Positions 12,001 through 25,585 of a stretch of DNA of 64,000 bases are shown in pieces. The notes beneath the pieces are model-generated. The model did no database searches. It saw only the letters and a program-made list of their open reading frames with translations, and was not told the DNA's origin. Within the stretch, counting starts at the first letter, position 1, and each line of letters begins with the position of its first letter. The stretch spans positions 57,933,847 through 57,997,846 of the forward strand of contig CM041083.1 of NCBI GenBank assembly GCA_023079485.1, written 5' to 3'. Position numbers and translations under genes: made by a program. Source of the stretch: Archilochus colubris (lineage: Eukaryota; Chordata; Aves; Apodiformes; Trochilidae).

Positions 12001-12425
12001 ACAGAATCGTTCTGGTTTTAAGAGACGTTTGAGATCGAAAGCGACCATTAACCGCACGCTGTCAGGTTCAGTGCTTAATCGTGTCCCTAAGCACCGCATC
12101 TACACGTCTTTTAAATGTGAATCACCTCCAGGGATGGTGATTCAACTACCACCCTTGGCAGCCTCTTCCAATACCTGCAACCCTTTCAGTGATGAAGATT
12201 CTTCTAATCCAATCTCCTGGAACAACTTGAAGCCATTGCCTCTTGTTCTATCATTTGTTACTGAGAAGAAGAGACAAACCCTCACCTCGCTAAAATCTCA
12301 GGCGGTTTTAGAAAGCGATAAGGTCTCCCCCCAGCCTTCTTTTCTCCAGACTAAGCATCCCCTGTTCCCTCAGCTACTTCTCATCATGTTTGTGCTGCAG
12401 ACCCTTCACCAGTTTGATTGCCCTT
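12001..12425 (-). mobile_element. CR1 LINE fragment at the edge of the DRAM1 CpG island
   Basis: Reading on the minus strand it ends in the CR1 tail (ACAGAATCGTTCTGG on plus at 12001). It shares TCCTGGAACAACTTGAAGCC, the 'tcttgttctatcatt' block and the CTCCCCCCAGCCTTCTTTTC block with other avian CR1 copies. Its 3' end touches the GC-rich DRAM1 promoter, about 570 bp from the DRAM1 ATG. Confidence 0.8.
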
Positions 12426-14365
12426 TACAGTTATCTTCAAAAAGAATAGGGCTAAAAACGCAGCCCGGTCTTGGAGTTTATGGCCTTGGGCTTTACAGCT
12501 TGTGCCCCATGCTAGAAGCCTGCAGAGATGTCTTCAGGGTGGCCTGACTGTGAGCTGGGGGGCAGGTGCTTCTCAGGGGCATGGCAGGGGAAGGGCACCC
12601 TGCGGGTGTGAAGGTCTCATTGTGGAGGCCTCTGTGGTACAAACCCCATCCACCTCGGACTTTCATTTCAAACACATGATGTAGCCTTGATTTGCAAATT
12701 TTCCAGGGGTATTCACTTCTACAAGCTTACAGGGAACCAGAGTTTAATTCAAAATCGTGATGTGCTCATCATTTGCTGTGAAGTCATGGACCTGAAGCCA
12801 TGGACAATCTGTGAAGTTTGTTTCTATTTCCTTTGACCATATTTATCCACCTTCCAAACTAACATCCAAATGCAAGGTCACTGCTCTGAAACAAAGAGCA
12901 GTACATAAATTCTCCACTTCTCCTCTCTTCTCCTTGAAAGTAGATTCTGAGTCTTGCCTTGTACCTTCAGTACAAATTCCCTGTGGTGGAAGCATAGTAA
13001 GTTAGGTGGTGAGTACTTCGCATGCCTTTGAAGACACTAAGAAGAGAGATAGAAATTTAATAAAAGAACTTGGTGTACTTTTGTGTAAGCACAGAAAAGG
13101 AATCGCACAAATTATTCTAGTGCTAAAACTGAAGGTACTTTACACTCTCTGCCTTTTGGAAACAGCATGCTGTTCATGCTCTTAACATCTAACTTGAGTC
13201 TAATAATTCACAGATATTTCATGTTTACACTCAAGCACTTAAAAAAAAAAAAAAAGCCTGTCCATCTTCACATTGGCTGATCATTTTGTACTACCCTAAA
13301 AGAGAGGGGGTTCTAGTAAAAGGAAACCAAGGGTTTGAAAAAAAAGAAAAAACCCAACAAAATACCAAACGCCCACACAAACATACTTCATCTTTCCATA
13401 GGTAAACTGTTTTCTACTAATTTTGAGAAGCAAAAATTTTTGACTGAAAGAAAGGGCTTACTTCTTTTTAAGTTAGAGATGCAAATGTAATAAAGAAAAA
13501 TTAATATTCGATGTCTCTAATATATGCCAATTTAAAACTATTTGTTTTATTACCCTTCAACATCAGGTATCTTTGTTTTTTCCCTCGAAACAGAAACCTA
13601 AACACCTACTACAAAGGCACTAAATCTGGTCTCTTTGGTAACTAAGTTGACTGCACAAATGTATTGATAGTCATCGTGTTTACAGAAGCAGAATTTGACA
13701 TTTTTGACGTATGTGTCAATAATATGGTACTGTGTTTTGGTTGCTTGTAGAAACAGGAGAGAAGTCACTTTATTTCACTGTATCAACATTTAAGTTACAT
13801 TGCTGGAAAAACATTTCATCCACCATCCTGCAAAACCTTGCTATGCCAACTGTAGTTTTGTAAGTAGCAAATAACTCACTCTTAAGTGAGATTTGAGTAT
13901 TTAAGTTCTTCACATGACATTTGCAGTGCCTGGACATTATTTGGAGAGAAAGAAAAAGGCACATCATTCACTCAAGGAGGTGGCAACTTATTGTTTGGCA
14001 AAGGCACCTTGTTGATGTGTAAACATTTATTAGAGCTCATGTGATGTTTCTTTATGCTTTTATTGTAGTTGGTAGTCAGTAACAACATATAATTACAGTG
14101 GTCATCTTCCTTTTTTTTGGCCAGCATTAGTACATTTTTCTTCAGAAGACCATTAGGAGCTTCAAGGAGTAACAAATACAGGTTATTTTATTTATTTGGC
14201 TTGAGAAAATTAGTGTGATATTTCACAGAAGGCTCATGTTTTTGATTTATCATGCTTTGGATGAATTATATTAAAACACTAGTGATATAAAAATATAAAA
14301 TAATTATGAACTTTAACGTAGCTTCAATGGACATTTTTAGATGAAAAATTAGATAAGAGCTGAAA

Positions 14366-14860
14366 GCCAGTCATATCCTGGGCTTTATAGAAAGAAGTGT
14401 GACCAGCAGGTCAGGAAAAGTAATTCTGCTCCACTGTGCTCTTGTGAGACTCCACCTAGAGAACTGTGTCCAGGTCTGGAGCTTCCTGTACAAGAAAGAT
14501 ATGTACCTGTGAGTCCAGAGAAGGGCCACAGAAGTGATCAGAGGGCTGGAACATGTCTCTTACAAAAAAAGAGGCTGGGAAAGTTGGGATTGTTCCTCCT
14601 GGAGAAGAGGAAGCTCTAGGAAGAACGTCTTGCTTCTTTTCAATACTTGTAGAGGGTCTATGGAAAAGACAAAGGGAGATTTTTTACCAAGATATTTAGT
14701 GACAGGACAAGGACTAATGGTTTTAAACTGAAAGGGAGCTGATTTAGACTAGATATAAGGAAGAAATGCTTCACTATGAAGGTGGCAAGACACTGGAAGA
14801 GGTTGCCCAGGGAAGTCGTGGATGCATGGATGCCGCCTTCCTGGAAGTGTTTAGTGCAAG
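14366..14860 (+). mobile_element. CR1 LINE fragment, truncated at both ends
   Basis: Contains CR1 ORF2 C-terminal signatures in order: ATATCCTGGGCTTTATAGAA, AGAGGGCTGGAACATGTCTC, GGTTTTAAACTGAAAGGGAG and GTTGCCCAGGGAAGTCGTGG. It stops before the usual CR1 tail. Confidence 0.8.
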
Positions 14861-15161
14861 AGATCTTCTGTGCAAAGTGTCATGTAAGAAGCTCATTGTT
14901 TTGTTATGCCACCTATATAGCACTCCTCAGTTTTCAAAATACTATGTCCTAGAAAAAATATTGTCTTGGCATCTTCAATTTGAGAAGGGTTATATACTGA
15001 TTTTTGAACCCAACTCTTTCCCACTTTGTTCCTCTTACTGTCCACAACTGCATTTTGATCACAAAAAACAAACAAACAAACAAAACAAAAAAAAAAACCA
15101 AAAAACCCCACCACTCCTTACTTGAAGGGACTCCTGCTGCCTTATGGTTGCATATACTCCA

Positions 15162-15488
15162 TTGTAGTGAAATGAGGCAATGAGGCAACCAGGTGCCACT
15201 AATTACCAGGTAGTGGGCATGAGCTTGTGTTAAGCCCACCTGTGCCTGATTAGGGCGGGCCCCAACTGGGCATGAACAGGATCAGGGGGCCAATAAAATG
15301 TGAGGCCTGAAGCACAGGCTCAGTCCTGAGCAAGCCAGCAGAGAGGTCATTGGAATCTGGAGCAGTCGCACCAAGCCAGGCTGACCAATCCTGAGGGCAA
15401 CAGACTCGGAGCACTATTTGTGCACTTCAGCTGGAACACCTGTTGGGCCTCAGAGCTCTGTGCCCTAAGAGAGGTTTGTCTTGCAGCA
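15162..15488 (+). repeat. LTR-like interspersed repeat, copy 3, with 5-bp target duplication
   Basis: 327 bp, near-identical in layout to 745-1068: starts TTGTAGTGAAATGAGGC, ends CTTGCAGCA, flanked by CTCCA at 15157-15161 and 15489-15493. A short internal duplication (GAGGCAAT) lies near the left end. Two independent copies with different 5-bp duplications at the same boundaries define the ends of the unit. Confidence 0.75.
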
Positions 15489-16549
15489 CTCCACGGACTT
15501 TTCCAGCTGCTGGTGAAAAGTTTATTTGTTGTTGGCATTTATTCTTACATACATCATACAGGGAGCCAAAAAACAATTGAGAGAGGGGTTGGTTTGAAGG
15601 CTCAGGGTATACCTGAACAGTATGTTCTAAAATCTAGACAGTGTAGTTGCACACTTCTCTATTTGTCTGTTTGTATCTGTCCCATATAGACTGTTTTTTC
15701 TGATTAATCCATATTTTTATTTGAACAATGGAGGTTGGGGCCCTCTGGATGGCTTGCAAATAGTTCTGGTTTCCTCTGAGAGAAGTTGACAGACACTGCA
15801 ATTGTTTATCTTGTAACAGTATGGTCCTGATATGGGTTTGTTTCAGTCCTTCCCGTGTTATACTTTGTGCACTTAAGCTGCTCACTCATTGCCACTGTCC
15901 ACAAGCCCAGATTGCTGTGCTCTTGAAGACAATTCTTGAAAGGTGTTTGGGCAGGAAGCAGACATCAGAGTGATTTCTAGCTAGAAAGATTTAGACTGTG
16001 GTAGTCAAGTTAAATCAAAGCAGGAAGGTGGAAGTCCATAGTATGACCCATCCACTTGTTTTTACATTGCTTATAAATAACAACGTAAATAATAAATGAA
16101 AAATTGTGTTTACGAGAAAGTTGTTCAAAAGTAAAAGTAGGGAGAAGCAGCATAGCTTAGTTTAGGCAGATTTTGAAAGAGATCTAAATAAAATAAGTGC
16201 TGGCTGCAATGTGTAATTGCAGACTCATTTATTATTAAATGATCTGGCACACGAAAGACCTGCTTAGAAGATTCCCCCTCCCCAAACATGTTGGTGTTTG
16301 GTATATCTGCATGGTGTTCAGACAGATCCTGTGCAGCACAGTTATGGTAGCTCTTACTTCTATGATTTGGGATTTGGTAGAGAACTTACTGGAAGGTGAG
16401 AGAACAAATGAGATGAGAATATGACAGTAATGAAAGTGATATTAGCAATAACAAGGGTAAGTAGTACAGTTACTTCTTGAAACCTTGTATTTTGCTACAC
16501 TCATGCCATAAGACACTGCCTGCATCCCAGTGTAGCACCTCCCCTATGC

Positions 16550-16946
16550 AGACAGGCTGAGCGAGTTGGGGTTGTTCAGCCTGGAGGAGAGGAGGCACCA
16601 AGGTGACCTTACAGTGGCTTTCCAATGCCTGAAGGGGGCCTGCAAGAAAGCTGGGGTAGGGCTTTTTGCATGGGTGTGTCGTGAGCGGACAAGGGGTGAC
16701 ACTTTAATACTTGAAGGGGGAAGATTTAGCTTAGACATTAGGAAAAAATTACTTCCTGTGAGAGTGGTGAGATGCTGGCACAAGTAGACCAGGGAAATTG
16801 TGGCTGCCCCCTCCCTGGAACTGTTCAAGGCCAGGGTGGATGAGGCTTTGAGAAACCTGATCTAGTGGGAGGTGTCCCTGCCCATGCAGAGGGGTTGGAA
16901 CCAGGTGATCTTCGATGTCCCTTCTAACCCTCGCCACTCTATGGTT
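16550..16946 (+). mobile_element. CR1 LINE 3'-end fragment
   Basis: Starts at GACAGGCTGAGCGAGTTGGG and runs through GCCTGGAGGAGAGGAGGCAC to the tail CCCTCGCCACTCTATGGTTC. Encodes remnants of the ORF2 C-terminus. Confidence 0.85.
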
Positions 16947-18011
16947 CAAAGGAAAAAACCCTGCCTTAATCCATTAATGGAATGCTTAAAAAAATATTAA
17001 CACCTGCCAGTCCTTAAGCAAACTCTATAGCAAAGCCAAGTAATTTTTGGCACCTTACATCACATATATTTTTTAAAGATGAGTAAAAGGTACCTCCCTA
17101 GCTTGCTTTGGCTGTAATACACAGGCATTCAAAACCCTAAATAAAATTCAAAACAATTTTATTCTAGCCCGTTACTTCCCTGTTCTCCTAGCACTTTTAC
17201 ACTTTCTTTAACTTGAAAGTATTTTCAGTGTAGAACAAACAAACAAACAAAAAAATCCACCTCAAAATCTGCAAAAGGTTTGTATTTAAAATATAAAACC
17301 CACAATCTCTGCAAACTTTGCACTCAGAGATCACTTGTTTGATTTATTTATTTGTAAACAGATCTGGGTATCCAGGGAGCCCCATTAGAATGACATGCCC
17401 TTTGGAATTCACAGACTTATGAGTTCTCATAAGCAGAACTATGCCTTCCTAGGGAATAAAGTGAGAGAGAAAAGGGAAAAAGTGAAAAGTAATGTATGCT
17501 GAAATATGGAAAGGAGTGTGTGACAGCTGTGCAGCAGCTGGGAACTACTTTGGTAAACATGCTATTGGCTGGAAAGAAGGAAACATTTGCCAGCTACAGG
17601 TTGTGCCAGAAGGCCATTTACAGGAGGATTCAAACACACTATCTGTAACCTTTTCAGATTTGTGTGAAAGGTTTAAACTGCTTTATGTTATCTCTTGCTT
17701 CATTTTTAGTCACTGCTCAAATGCCTGTAACCTTCTCCCAATAACAAAAGCTTGTGTAAATTATTTTCACTCTGACCTGAAGTTCAGAGTGGCAATAACA
17801 ACAATTTGCAGCATCTGTGAAGTCTTATGCTATTAGGCATATGCTAATATTTCTGGTAAGTAGTTGTCAGGTGTTACTGTTGAAGTTGCTTGGTTTTGGT
17901 TCCCTATGTAGGTAGCTAGATTACCATATCTAACCAAATGTCAAACCAAAATATAGATAAAGATACTTCAGAAAGTGTAGGCTAGTCAAAAAACGTTAAT
18001 GAGTTGCATAA

Positions 18012-18451
18012 GAATCATAGAATCATAGAATCCTTGGGGTTGGAAGGGACCTCAAAAGATCATCTAGTCCAACCCCCCCTGCCAGAGCAGGGCCACCTAG
18101 AGCACTTCGCATAGGAACGTGTCCAGGCGGGTTTTGAATGTCTCCAGTGAAGGAGACTCCACGACCCCCCTGGGCAGCCTGTTCCAGGGCTCTGTCACCC
18201 TTACAGTAAAAAAATTTTTTCTAATATTCAACTTGAACCTCCTATGCTCCAATTTACACCCATTACCCCTTGTCCTATCACTGGTCACCACTGAGAAAAG
18301 CCTAACTCCATCTCCCTGACACTCACCCCTTACATATTTGAAAACATTGATGAGGTCACCCCTCAGTCTCCTTTTCTCCAAACTAAAGAGACCCAGCTCC
18401 CTCAGCCTTTCCTCATAAGGGAGATGTTCCACTCCCTTAATCATCTTCATA
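18012..18451 (-). mobile_element. CR1 LINE 3'-end fragment, same subfamily as 38981-41525
   Basis: On plus it begins with the octamer tail (AATCATAGAATCATAGAATC) and continues GGTTGGAAGGGACCTC. About twenty differences separate it from the 3' end of the intron 4 copy over about 440 bp. The minus strand keeps a 117-codon open frame (18097-18450) of the ORF2 C-terminus. The sequence CATAAGAAT occurs at both borders. Confidence 0.9.
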
Positions 18452-21400
18452 AGAATGAAGGCAGGTAGCTACTGGGTTGAAATTATCTCTTTTTCTCTCC
18501 AGAAAAATAAATAAATAATAATTAAAAAAATAGGATCAATGTCTTCTTATAATGCTTAGATCTGAAAATTTTTTTTCCAGAATTCCTAAAAAAGATTAGC
18601 TCTCAAAAAGTAAATTTTTAACTCATTTTCACTTTCTTTTCAGGTGATATTTTCAGAAGAAAAGGTTTAGCTTGAGAAATCTTTGTTTCCAGAATGCATG
18701 AACTGTAGACCAATGTGGGCTATAAAGGGGAAGATAGAGACTTCTAAGATGCAGGTGAGCCATTCTGCAGTGACTTTATTCTCCCTCACTCTATATGAGT
18801 TAGTCAACATGCTGAAGCACATAGTGAGAGAATTTGGCTCAAGCATCTTAATAATTTTGCATTACATTTTTTGAAAAGTATATATTTGAGAAAAAGGAAA
18901 CCATACACAGCAAAATGGTAGCTTTTTATGTGGCCTTGGCATCTGAGAAACATTGTAGTGGGACAGAATAACTGACACTGAGGTGCTTGCTGAAGAGGAA
19001 AAGAAAGTAATGAAATTCATGAGCTTGAGTCCAGTTAGAACTCAAGGGAATTAAAGGAATCAGAGTCTAAAATGGGAGAATTTGATAAAACCTAGGAAAA
19101 GGTATATAGAAAAAAATACTTTTATAAATATCAGAAGTGGTTAATGATATGCTACGTCCAACATAAAACCTGGAAATTAGTAGTACCCACAGCTGAAGAA
19201 TCAGATCCTGTTTTCTGATGTTAAACCAGATTTGCCAGAACTATTTTACAGATGTTGGTTTGTCAGACTTTACCACAGCATATTGCTGACTATAGCACAT
19301 TCAACTTTTTCTTCCTGTTTATACCATGTTTTGCACATTTCTGGCTGCATTATGGTTTGCTCCTTTCATAAACTTCCCTCTTTTATGTCTTGCCACAGCT
19401 GACACTAAGGTCTAACAAGGGCACAGAGATCAGCTACGTGTGCTTCAGGGTAGTGTTACAAAATCTCTTTATATTGGAACTGCTTTTTTTTTTTTTTTTT
19501 TTTCTTCAAGCTGATACAAAAGTAATAAACAGACTTAGTAAATGCAATTTTACAAACCCTAAATATTTTGTTCTGTTTTTTCAGTTTTAAAAAATTGTGT
19601 GTTCCACCATTTCTTGACCTTTGCCAAGATGCCCTTCATAGCTCATCTGTATCTATTTGTGCCATGTTACATCTCTGGTAAGAGTTGGAATAAAGGCAGA
19701 GGGATTGTTCTTGTTCAGTAAAAGAGCCATGAAATCAGTATCATGAGGCATAGCAAATCCTCAGCTTTGTACCCTGGTCATGAGCTCTGTGATAACCTGT
19801 GGGAGCAGAGCATCACTGCTTCTTTTGGTGGAGAACTTTGGATCAAGGAAAAGCTGGTGCAACAGTGAGAGGTGGGAAATGGTGCCATAGGCATCAGGGG
19901 TCAGAGGGTGCCCATTAGAGCCCACCTGGATTGCAGAAAAACATAGATATTAACATTCAGATATACTCTTTTGGGGTGTGGGAGACCAGAGAAGTCCTAG
20001 AAGGCTCTGTTGTCTCCCATTTTCTTTCCCCAGAAAGTCCTAATGCAGCCCTTCCATATGCTAACAAATAAACCAGCCTGTTTTGACTGCTGTTTAAGGC
20101 CTACCCCTTCAAAGTCCTCCCTTGGCTCCTAAGGATATAAATTCTAAGAGAAGCTGGTCCTTGAGAGTATATTAATGTAGTAAACAATTATGCAAACTTT
20201 TGAAGGGCTTTGGCAGGGATGAAATGGGTCAAAGCTGCAGAGAGGGGCTGGAGTTCCCTGTTGGTGGTCAGGAAGTGTCCCAGCCCATTTTGGCTTCCAA
20301 AATGTCATGCTGCAACTCAGCTGGTTGTAACCCAGCTGCTACTCATCATGTTAATTGTGAAAACGTGGCCACACAGCTTTCACTTTATCAACAAGACACA
20401 TGCCTCTTACCAGGAGCTCACATAACCACTCCTGTTCCACACTGGCAAGTCCTCCCTATTTTTCCTGTTTTGCTAAACAGGACAAAGCTACCGTGGATAC
20501 TTACACAATTTTTTTGCATGACATAGAGATGTAATTTCCATGGTAGCTCTTGAAAACCAAGGAAAAATAGAAGGATTTCTAGATTATGTTTATGCTAGTA
20601 AAAAGTGCTTTTATTACTTAAATGTTACTGGAGAGTGTTTAGATCAGGTGCACAGAGGTAGCTATGGAGTATGCATTTAGGCAGGTGTTTAGGTTTTCAC
20701 TAAAACTGACAGCAATTTAGACACTTTCATAGGAGCTTTTGAAGAGTTTGATCCTTCTGAGCATGTGCATTACAAGAGCGAGTGGTGAAATAATTGGCTG
20801 CTTTTTTTCTCCTTGTCTCCTCTCCATGCTTCAGGGCAGGGGGATGGGGCAAACCTGTATACAACTGTGCAGAAGAACTTCTAGGTTTTTCACAAGTTTG
20901 TAGTAGATCTCTTATAAATAAGGCAGGAATAGAAATGACAGCTGCATAATCACAACAAGCAAATATAAATTGTCCCTGCCTCTGCTGCAAAGCTCTATGA
21001 TTATAGCCAAGTCACTTCAAACAAACTTTCCACAGGTAAGTTATTACCTCTATATGTTCTTTACTTTTGCTTGCTTGACTTGAGACACCTCTGAATGCTC
21101 AAAAGCTGACTGCTGAATCCTCAGAGTACTCCCAGTTACATAGTTCCAGCCCCATACTGTGAAAAATTGATCCTAAAGTGGAAACAAGCAGTAAACTTGC
21201 TGAATTATTTCTTTGCCTTTGTGGTAATATTTGCTTCACAGAGGCACTACAAGATTAATTCATGTTTAAACAGACCATACAATAATGAAGAGTGGAAGCC
21301 CATTAGGGCACTAATTCTCTTTGCTTTAGTGCGAGATTCATGGAGTGTAGAGTGAATATTATTGTTGGCTAACAGAAAAGCTTGAGATGCTAGGTTGACA

Positions 21401-24400
21401 ATTTCTGATCTTTTGCCTTAACAAAAGACAATTACATGACAGCATTGGATATCTAGATCTTACTCTTCTCCCTTCCTGATAGATTTGAATGCAAAAGACT
21501 TGGAAAGATTAATTTCCACGATACTTCAGGAAGAAACTGTGTGAGTGACTGCTGTTTTCCCAGGGCAGACTTGAAGAAGAGTTGCAGCAACTCCTGCCTT
21601 CTTCAAGCCTTTCAACATTCCAGGACCTCCAGTCCCATTTAAAAGTAGTTACTACTTCCCTTTTGAAAGTAGCTTGTACACCCTGTTAGAAAGATCTAGC
21701 TATAATAAGAAAAACATAAAATTCAGAGAGCATTTCTGAGACAGAAAATGTTGATGAAGGTAGAAAGCCAGGATCAAGATAAAGTGTGTTTATAATTATT
21801 TGACTGCTTATTTAGATTATTTCACATTCCACAGAAAGCTTAAAGGGCTGCTACGTGCATCTTCAAGTTAATACCAATACAAGTACATTTAAGTGGATTA
21901 TCTCAAGAGCCCAGAAGTTTACATGGACAGTGATTTGGCAAGGCCCTTAAGTATATGTTTTATTATTTTGGCAGTATCTAATTTTTAGGTATCCTGACGC
22001 CTAGCAGAATTTATTGCTCCAAGCAGAATATATGGGTTCATCTGCCACTACAGGAAATGTGACAGGAAAATGAAGAAAATTAAGTACTCCATTGTTGGAT
22101 ACAGTTGCAAGATGCTCACCTGGATAGCTGTCTAAGCAATGAATTAGTCAAAATAAGAAAAAAGAAGAATTTGGCCTGAGCTCTGCCCCTTTCAAAGACA
22201 TGTTCACAAAGCTGGCTGTGAAGTGATGAAGGGTCCCCAGTCTGGTTTCTGGTTTTGAGGTTGGAAAGTTTTTCCATCTTCAAATGTAGAAGGATCCAAG
22301 CAACTTGGATTCGGATTGTCCAAAAAGGAATTATCCATTTCTCATGACATCTTTCTGTGTTGCATGGAATTTAATAATTTAGCTTTTGATGGACTGAAAA
22401 TGCCAACAGTATATGAACTCATGACAAAATGGAAGTATAGAGGAACATCTGGAGTATGGAGTCCTGCCTCCTGTCACAGACTGGCTAAGATGTCTCAAGG
22501 TTATTTTTGTTTCAAACATGTTCTAGAATCTGCTCTCCTTTTTTGTTTGTTTGTTTTTGGGTTTGTTTTGTTTTGTTTTTTTGGTTTTGGGATTTTTGTG
22601 TGTGTGTGTGCTGTTTGCTTTAACCTGATGACAGTATTGCATTTAGTTTAAATAAACTTCTAATCTTCACTCATGTGATGTGGACAATCCAAAATCTTCT
22701 AGCACGCTCTGAGAAGGCAGGATGTGGTTGTTCCTTTCTGTGTTTTTGTTTAAATGTTTATGCCTTGAACATGATTATTTTACAAGCAAGAACAGACATA
22801 ATCCCACCATGATTTGAACAGTAGCATTTTACTTCTCTATATCCACTGGAATACTTTTGCAGATACTTTGTAAAATCATAGAAAGATTATGTGAATTTTA
22901 ATGGCTTAATCACATTGATATTATATGAAAGTATTTATTAGCATATGTATAAATGCATAAACCCACACTTTGTACTAATTATTAATCCAGGCCTTGAAGT
23001 CATTATTTTCACTGACTGATTTTCTGCTTTACTTTGGTTTTATGTCTGTCAGCTTCACACCTTCAGTACATTTTAGTTCATTTCTGCATTTATGCTGTGT
23101 TGTTGACCGTAACAAATGTTTTTGTTTTCACAATCTGCATACATGCTAGACCTCAGTTCTCAGTGCAAACCTCAGTCTGTTGACTCAGAATACCAGCCCA
23201 TCACTAGTACTGCAGCCTCCCTCAGTGCTGCAGGCTGCCATCCAGTAATCAAAGCTCAACAATAATAGCACAGTGCTTGAAGAGGAGGTGAAGATGAGGG
23301 AAGTACCAGCAAAAATCCGAAGACTATTCCTCCAGGGTGGTACTTTGGCACATTGGTGAGAACACATGAAGTAAGAAGACTACATGTGTTAAGGAGAAAA
23401 ATCGCTGGCTGTGCATAACTGGTGATAAAAGCTTGGCTAGAGGCTTCTGTGTATTGAGACTGGGGGTTGGGTTATCACGAAGGGTCAAATAAGTATAATC
23501 ACAATGATATCACAAGATAAGGCCCATGAGGAAAGGGAAAACACTGTGACACCCAAAAGGTAAATAAGTGTAGGGTTCAGTGGACTGGGAGAGCTGTGCC
23601 AAAGAAACAAGCACTCTTGGACACTTGAAGAAGTACAGCCAGGTGCAGTTCTCTCACACCACAACTGTGTAAATATACTAGGACAAACTTCTGGAAATGG
23701 TCAGGAATTTTTACTTTATGTAGGGAAAAATAAGAACACGAAGGTGACGTTTGTTACATAGAAAAGTCACTCCGTGAGTTGTAAGATATACTTTGAAGAC
23801 CTTTCAACACAGGGATACAGGCTTACTGAGAAAGATGCTACTGGTTTTGGCCTCACAAGGGCCTAATGACACCACATTATTTTGCTATGGCAACCAGAAA
23901 TGCTTCTGTCACTTTTGATAGTGGTAACACCAGCAGTGTCCTTTGTAGGTGGCTGAACTTCATGGCAGAAACCAAACTGATGCAGATTAGGGGTTTAGTT
24001 TGCTGTCAGCTAGTGACCTCTAACCAGTCTCTTGTTACCATGTTTTTGCCTCAGGAAACGTTCTTGAAGAACTCCATGAATAACCTTCTTCTAGCTCAGT
24101 GGTTACCCTTTCATGAACCTATCTCCCATTTTACTTCTCAGCTGAAATACTCATAGAATATTTAAATTAAATCTCAGTACATAGCTCTACTGTGTCTTTA
24201 TGGTAGCCAAGGGTGCTCTTGATTCCTCTTAGCTACAGAAATAAATTTGCTTTGCAGAATATCTGGAAGCATGACAGGGTGGTGCAGCCCTGGTGGCCAC
24301 AGCTGGAGAGCCATTTAAAGGGGCAGAAAACTTGCCTTGAGGGTTAGTAGTTTCAACAACACCCAGGATATTACACATCAAAGCATTTAAATTTTATTCT

Positions 24401-24767
24401 ACTGCCTGTAGGTAACAAAGAAAGAGTTGTATGTATGATAATGAAAATTAAGTTAAACTGATGCTTTTCATTCTTGAGTGTGGATTCCCATGTACATTGA
24501 TACACCAAGCATATGCCTGGGGCAGTGATCAGCAAAGCACCACAGATGCGTGGGACACAGTGTATTTTGTGGTCCACCTGCTACAAACACAGTACTGGAT
24601 CCAGATCATTTCATCTGTATGATTTGTTAAAAAAATGCAAGGACAGACTGCCACCTCTGATAGATCTGTACCTTCAGTGTGCCTCAGGCACTCAAAAACA
24701 TGAGCAAGGAAGGAAAAAAACCATATAGTCCAACTCCTGGTTGAGGCCTTTGGGAAGGCAGAGTAAA

Positions 24768-25290
24768 AACTGTGGAGGACTGCATCCAGTTCTTGAGCCC
24801 CTAACATAGAAAGGGCATGCATGGAGCTTGTGGACCTTGTCCAGAGGAAGGCCATGAAGATGATCAGAGGGGCTGGAGAACTTCTGATATGAAGACAGGC
24901 TTGAGAGTGTTGGGGTTTCCAGCCTGGATAAAACTTCGGGGAGACCTTATAGCGGCCTTTGTGGGTCTGAAGAGAGGGCTACAAGAAAGTTGGAGAGGGA
25001 CTTTTTACAAGGGCTTATAGCAACAGGAAAAGGGGTAATGGTTTTAAACTGGAAGAGGGTAGATCTAGATTAGATATTAGAAAGAAATTCTTTAGTGCGA
25101 GAATGGTGAGACGCTGGCACAGGCTGCCCAGGGAAGTTGTGGCTGCCCTGTCCCTCGAAGCGTTCAAGGCAGCGTTGGATGGAGCTCTGGGCAACCTGGT
25201 CTGGTGGGAGGTGTCCCTGCCCATGCAGGGGAGCTTGGTACCAGATGAAATGTAATTGTAAACCCAAACCATTCCGTGGCTCTATGAAAT
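24768..25290 (+). mobile_element. CR1 LINE fragment at the edge of the GNPTAB CpG island
   Basis: Runs from GGAGGACTGCATCCAGTTCT through GGTTTTAAACTGGAAGAGGG and GGCTGCCCAGGGAAGTTGTG to the tail AACCATTCCGTGGCTCTATG. Its 3' end is about 295 bp upstream of the GNPTAB start codon, where GC content jumps, so it may form the outer border of the promoter. Confidence 0.85.
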
Positions 25291-25585
25291 GCCGGAAGAA
25301 GAGCGGACGCCAGAGGCTGGGTCTCTCCCGCAATCCCCGGAACCGTGAGGGGAGCGCTCCCACAGCGGATAGCCCGGAGGGGCGAAACTCACCCAGCGCC
25401 GCCCCGTCCCTTCCCGCCCGCAGCCACCAGGTGGCGCAGCGCCGCTGCCGGAAGCGGGGCGGCCGCTGAGGGCGGTGGGACCCGGCGGCCCGCCCCGGCG
25501 CACGGCAGCGCGGTGAGGCGGGCCGGGCCGGGCCGCGCAGGGCCGCCTGGGGCCAGGCGGCGGTATCGGCAGCCGCCGGCGGGCC

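Larger units (their letters stand above)
12426..24767. other. Intergenic region between DRAM1 and GNPTAB
   Basis: No spliced gene or RNA gene recognised. Contains CR1 fragments at 14366-14860, 16550-16946 and 18012-18451, the LTR-like element at 15162-15488, A-rich and CAAA-type simple repeats at about 15060-15100, a poly-T run near 19482 and TTTG/TG repeats at 22540-22610. The longer ORFs (for example 17492-17836) resemble no known protein. Confidence 0.75.

Noticed and set aside
11237..12002. Several long ORFs on both strands over the DRAM1 CpG island
   Set aside because: Same GC effect; only the frame holding [10 protein letters not shown] matches a protein family, and only up to the donor at 11304.
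14893..15239. Hydrophobic FFC-rich ORFs on minus
   Set aside because: Produced by the A-rich CAAA simple repeat at 15060-15100 and the LTR-like element; not a membrane protein.
17492..17836. 114-codon ORF in the intergenic region
   Set aside because: No resemblance to known proteins and no promoter-like context; Cys-rich look is within chance.
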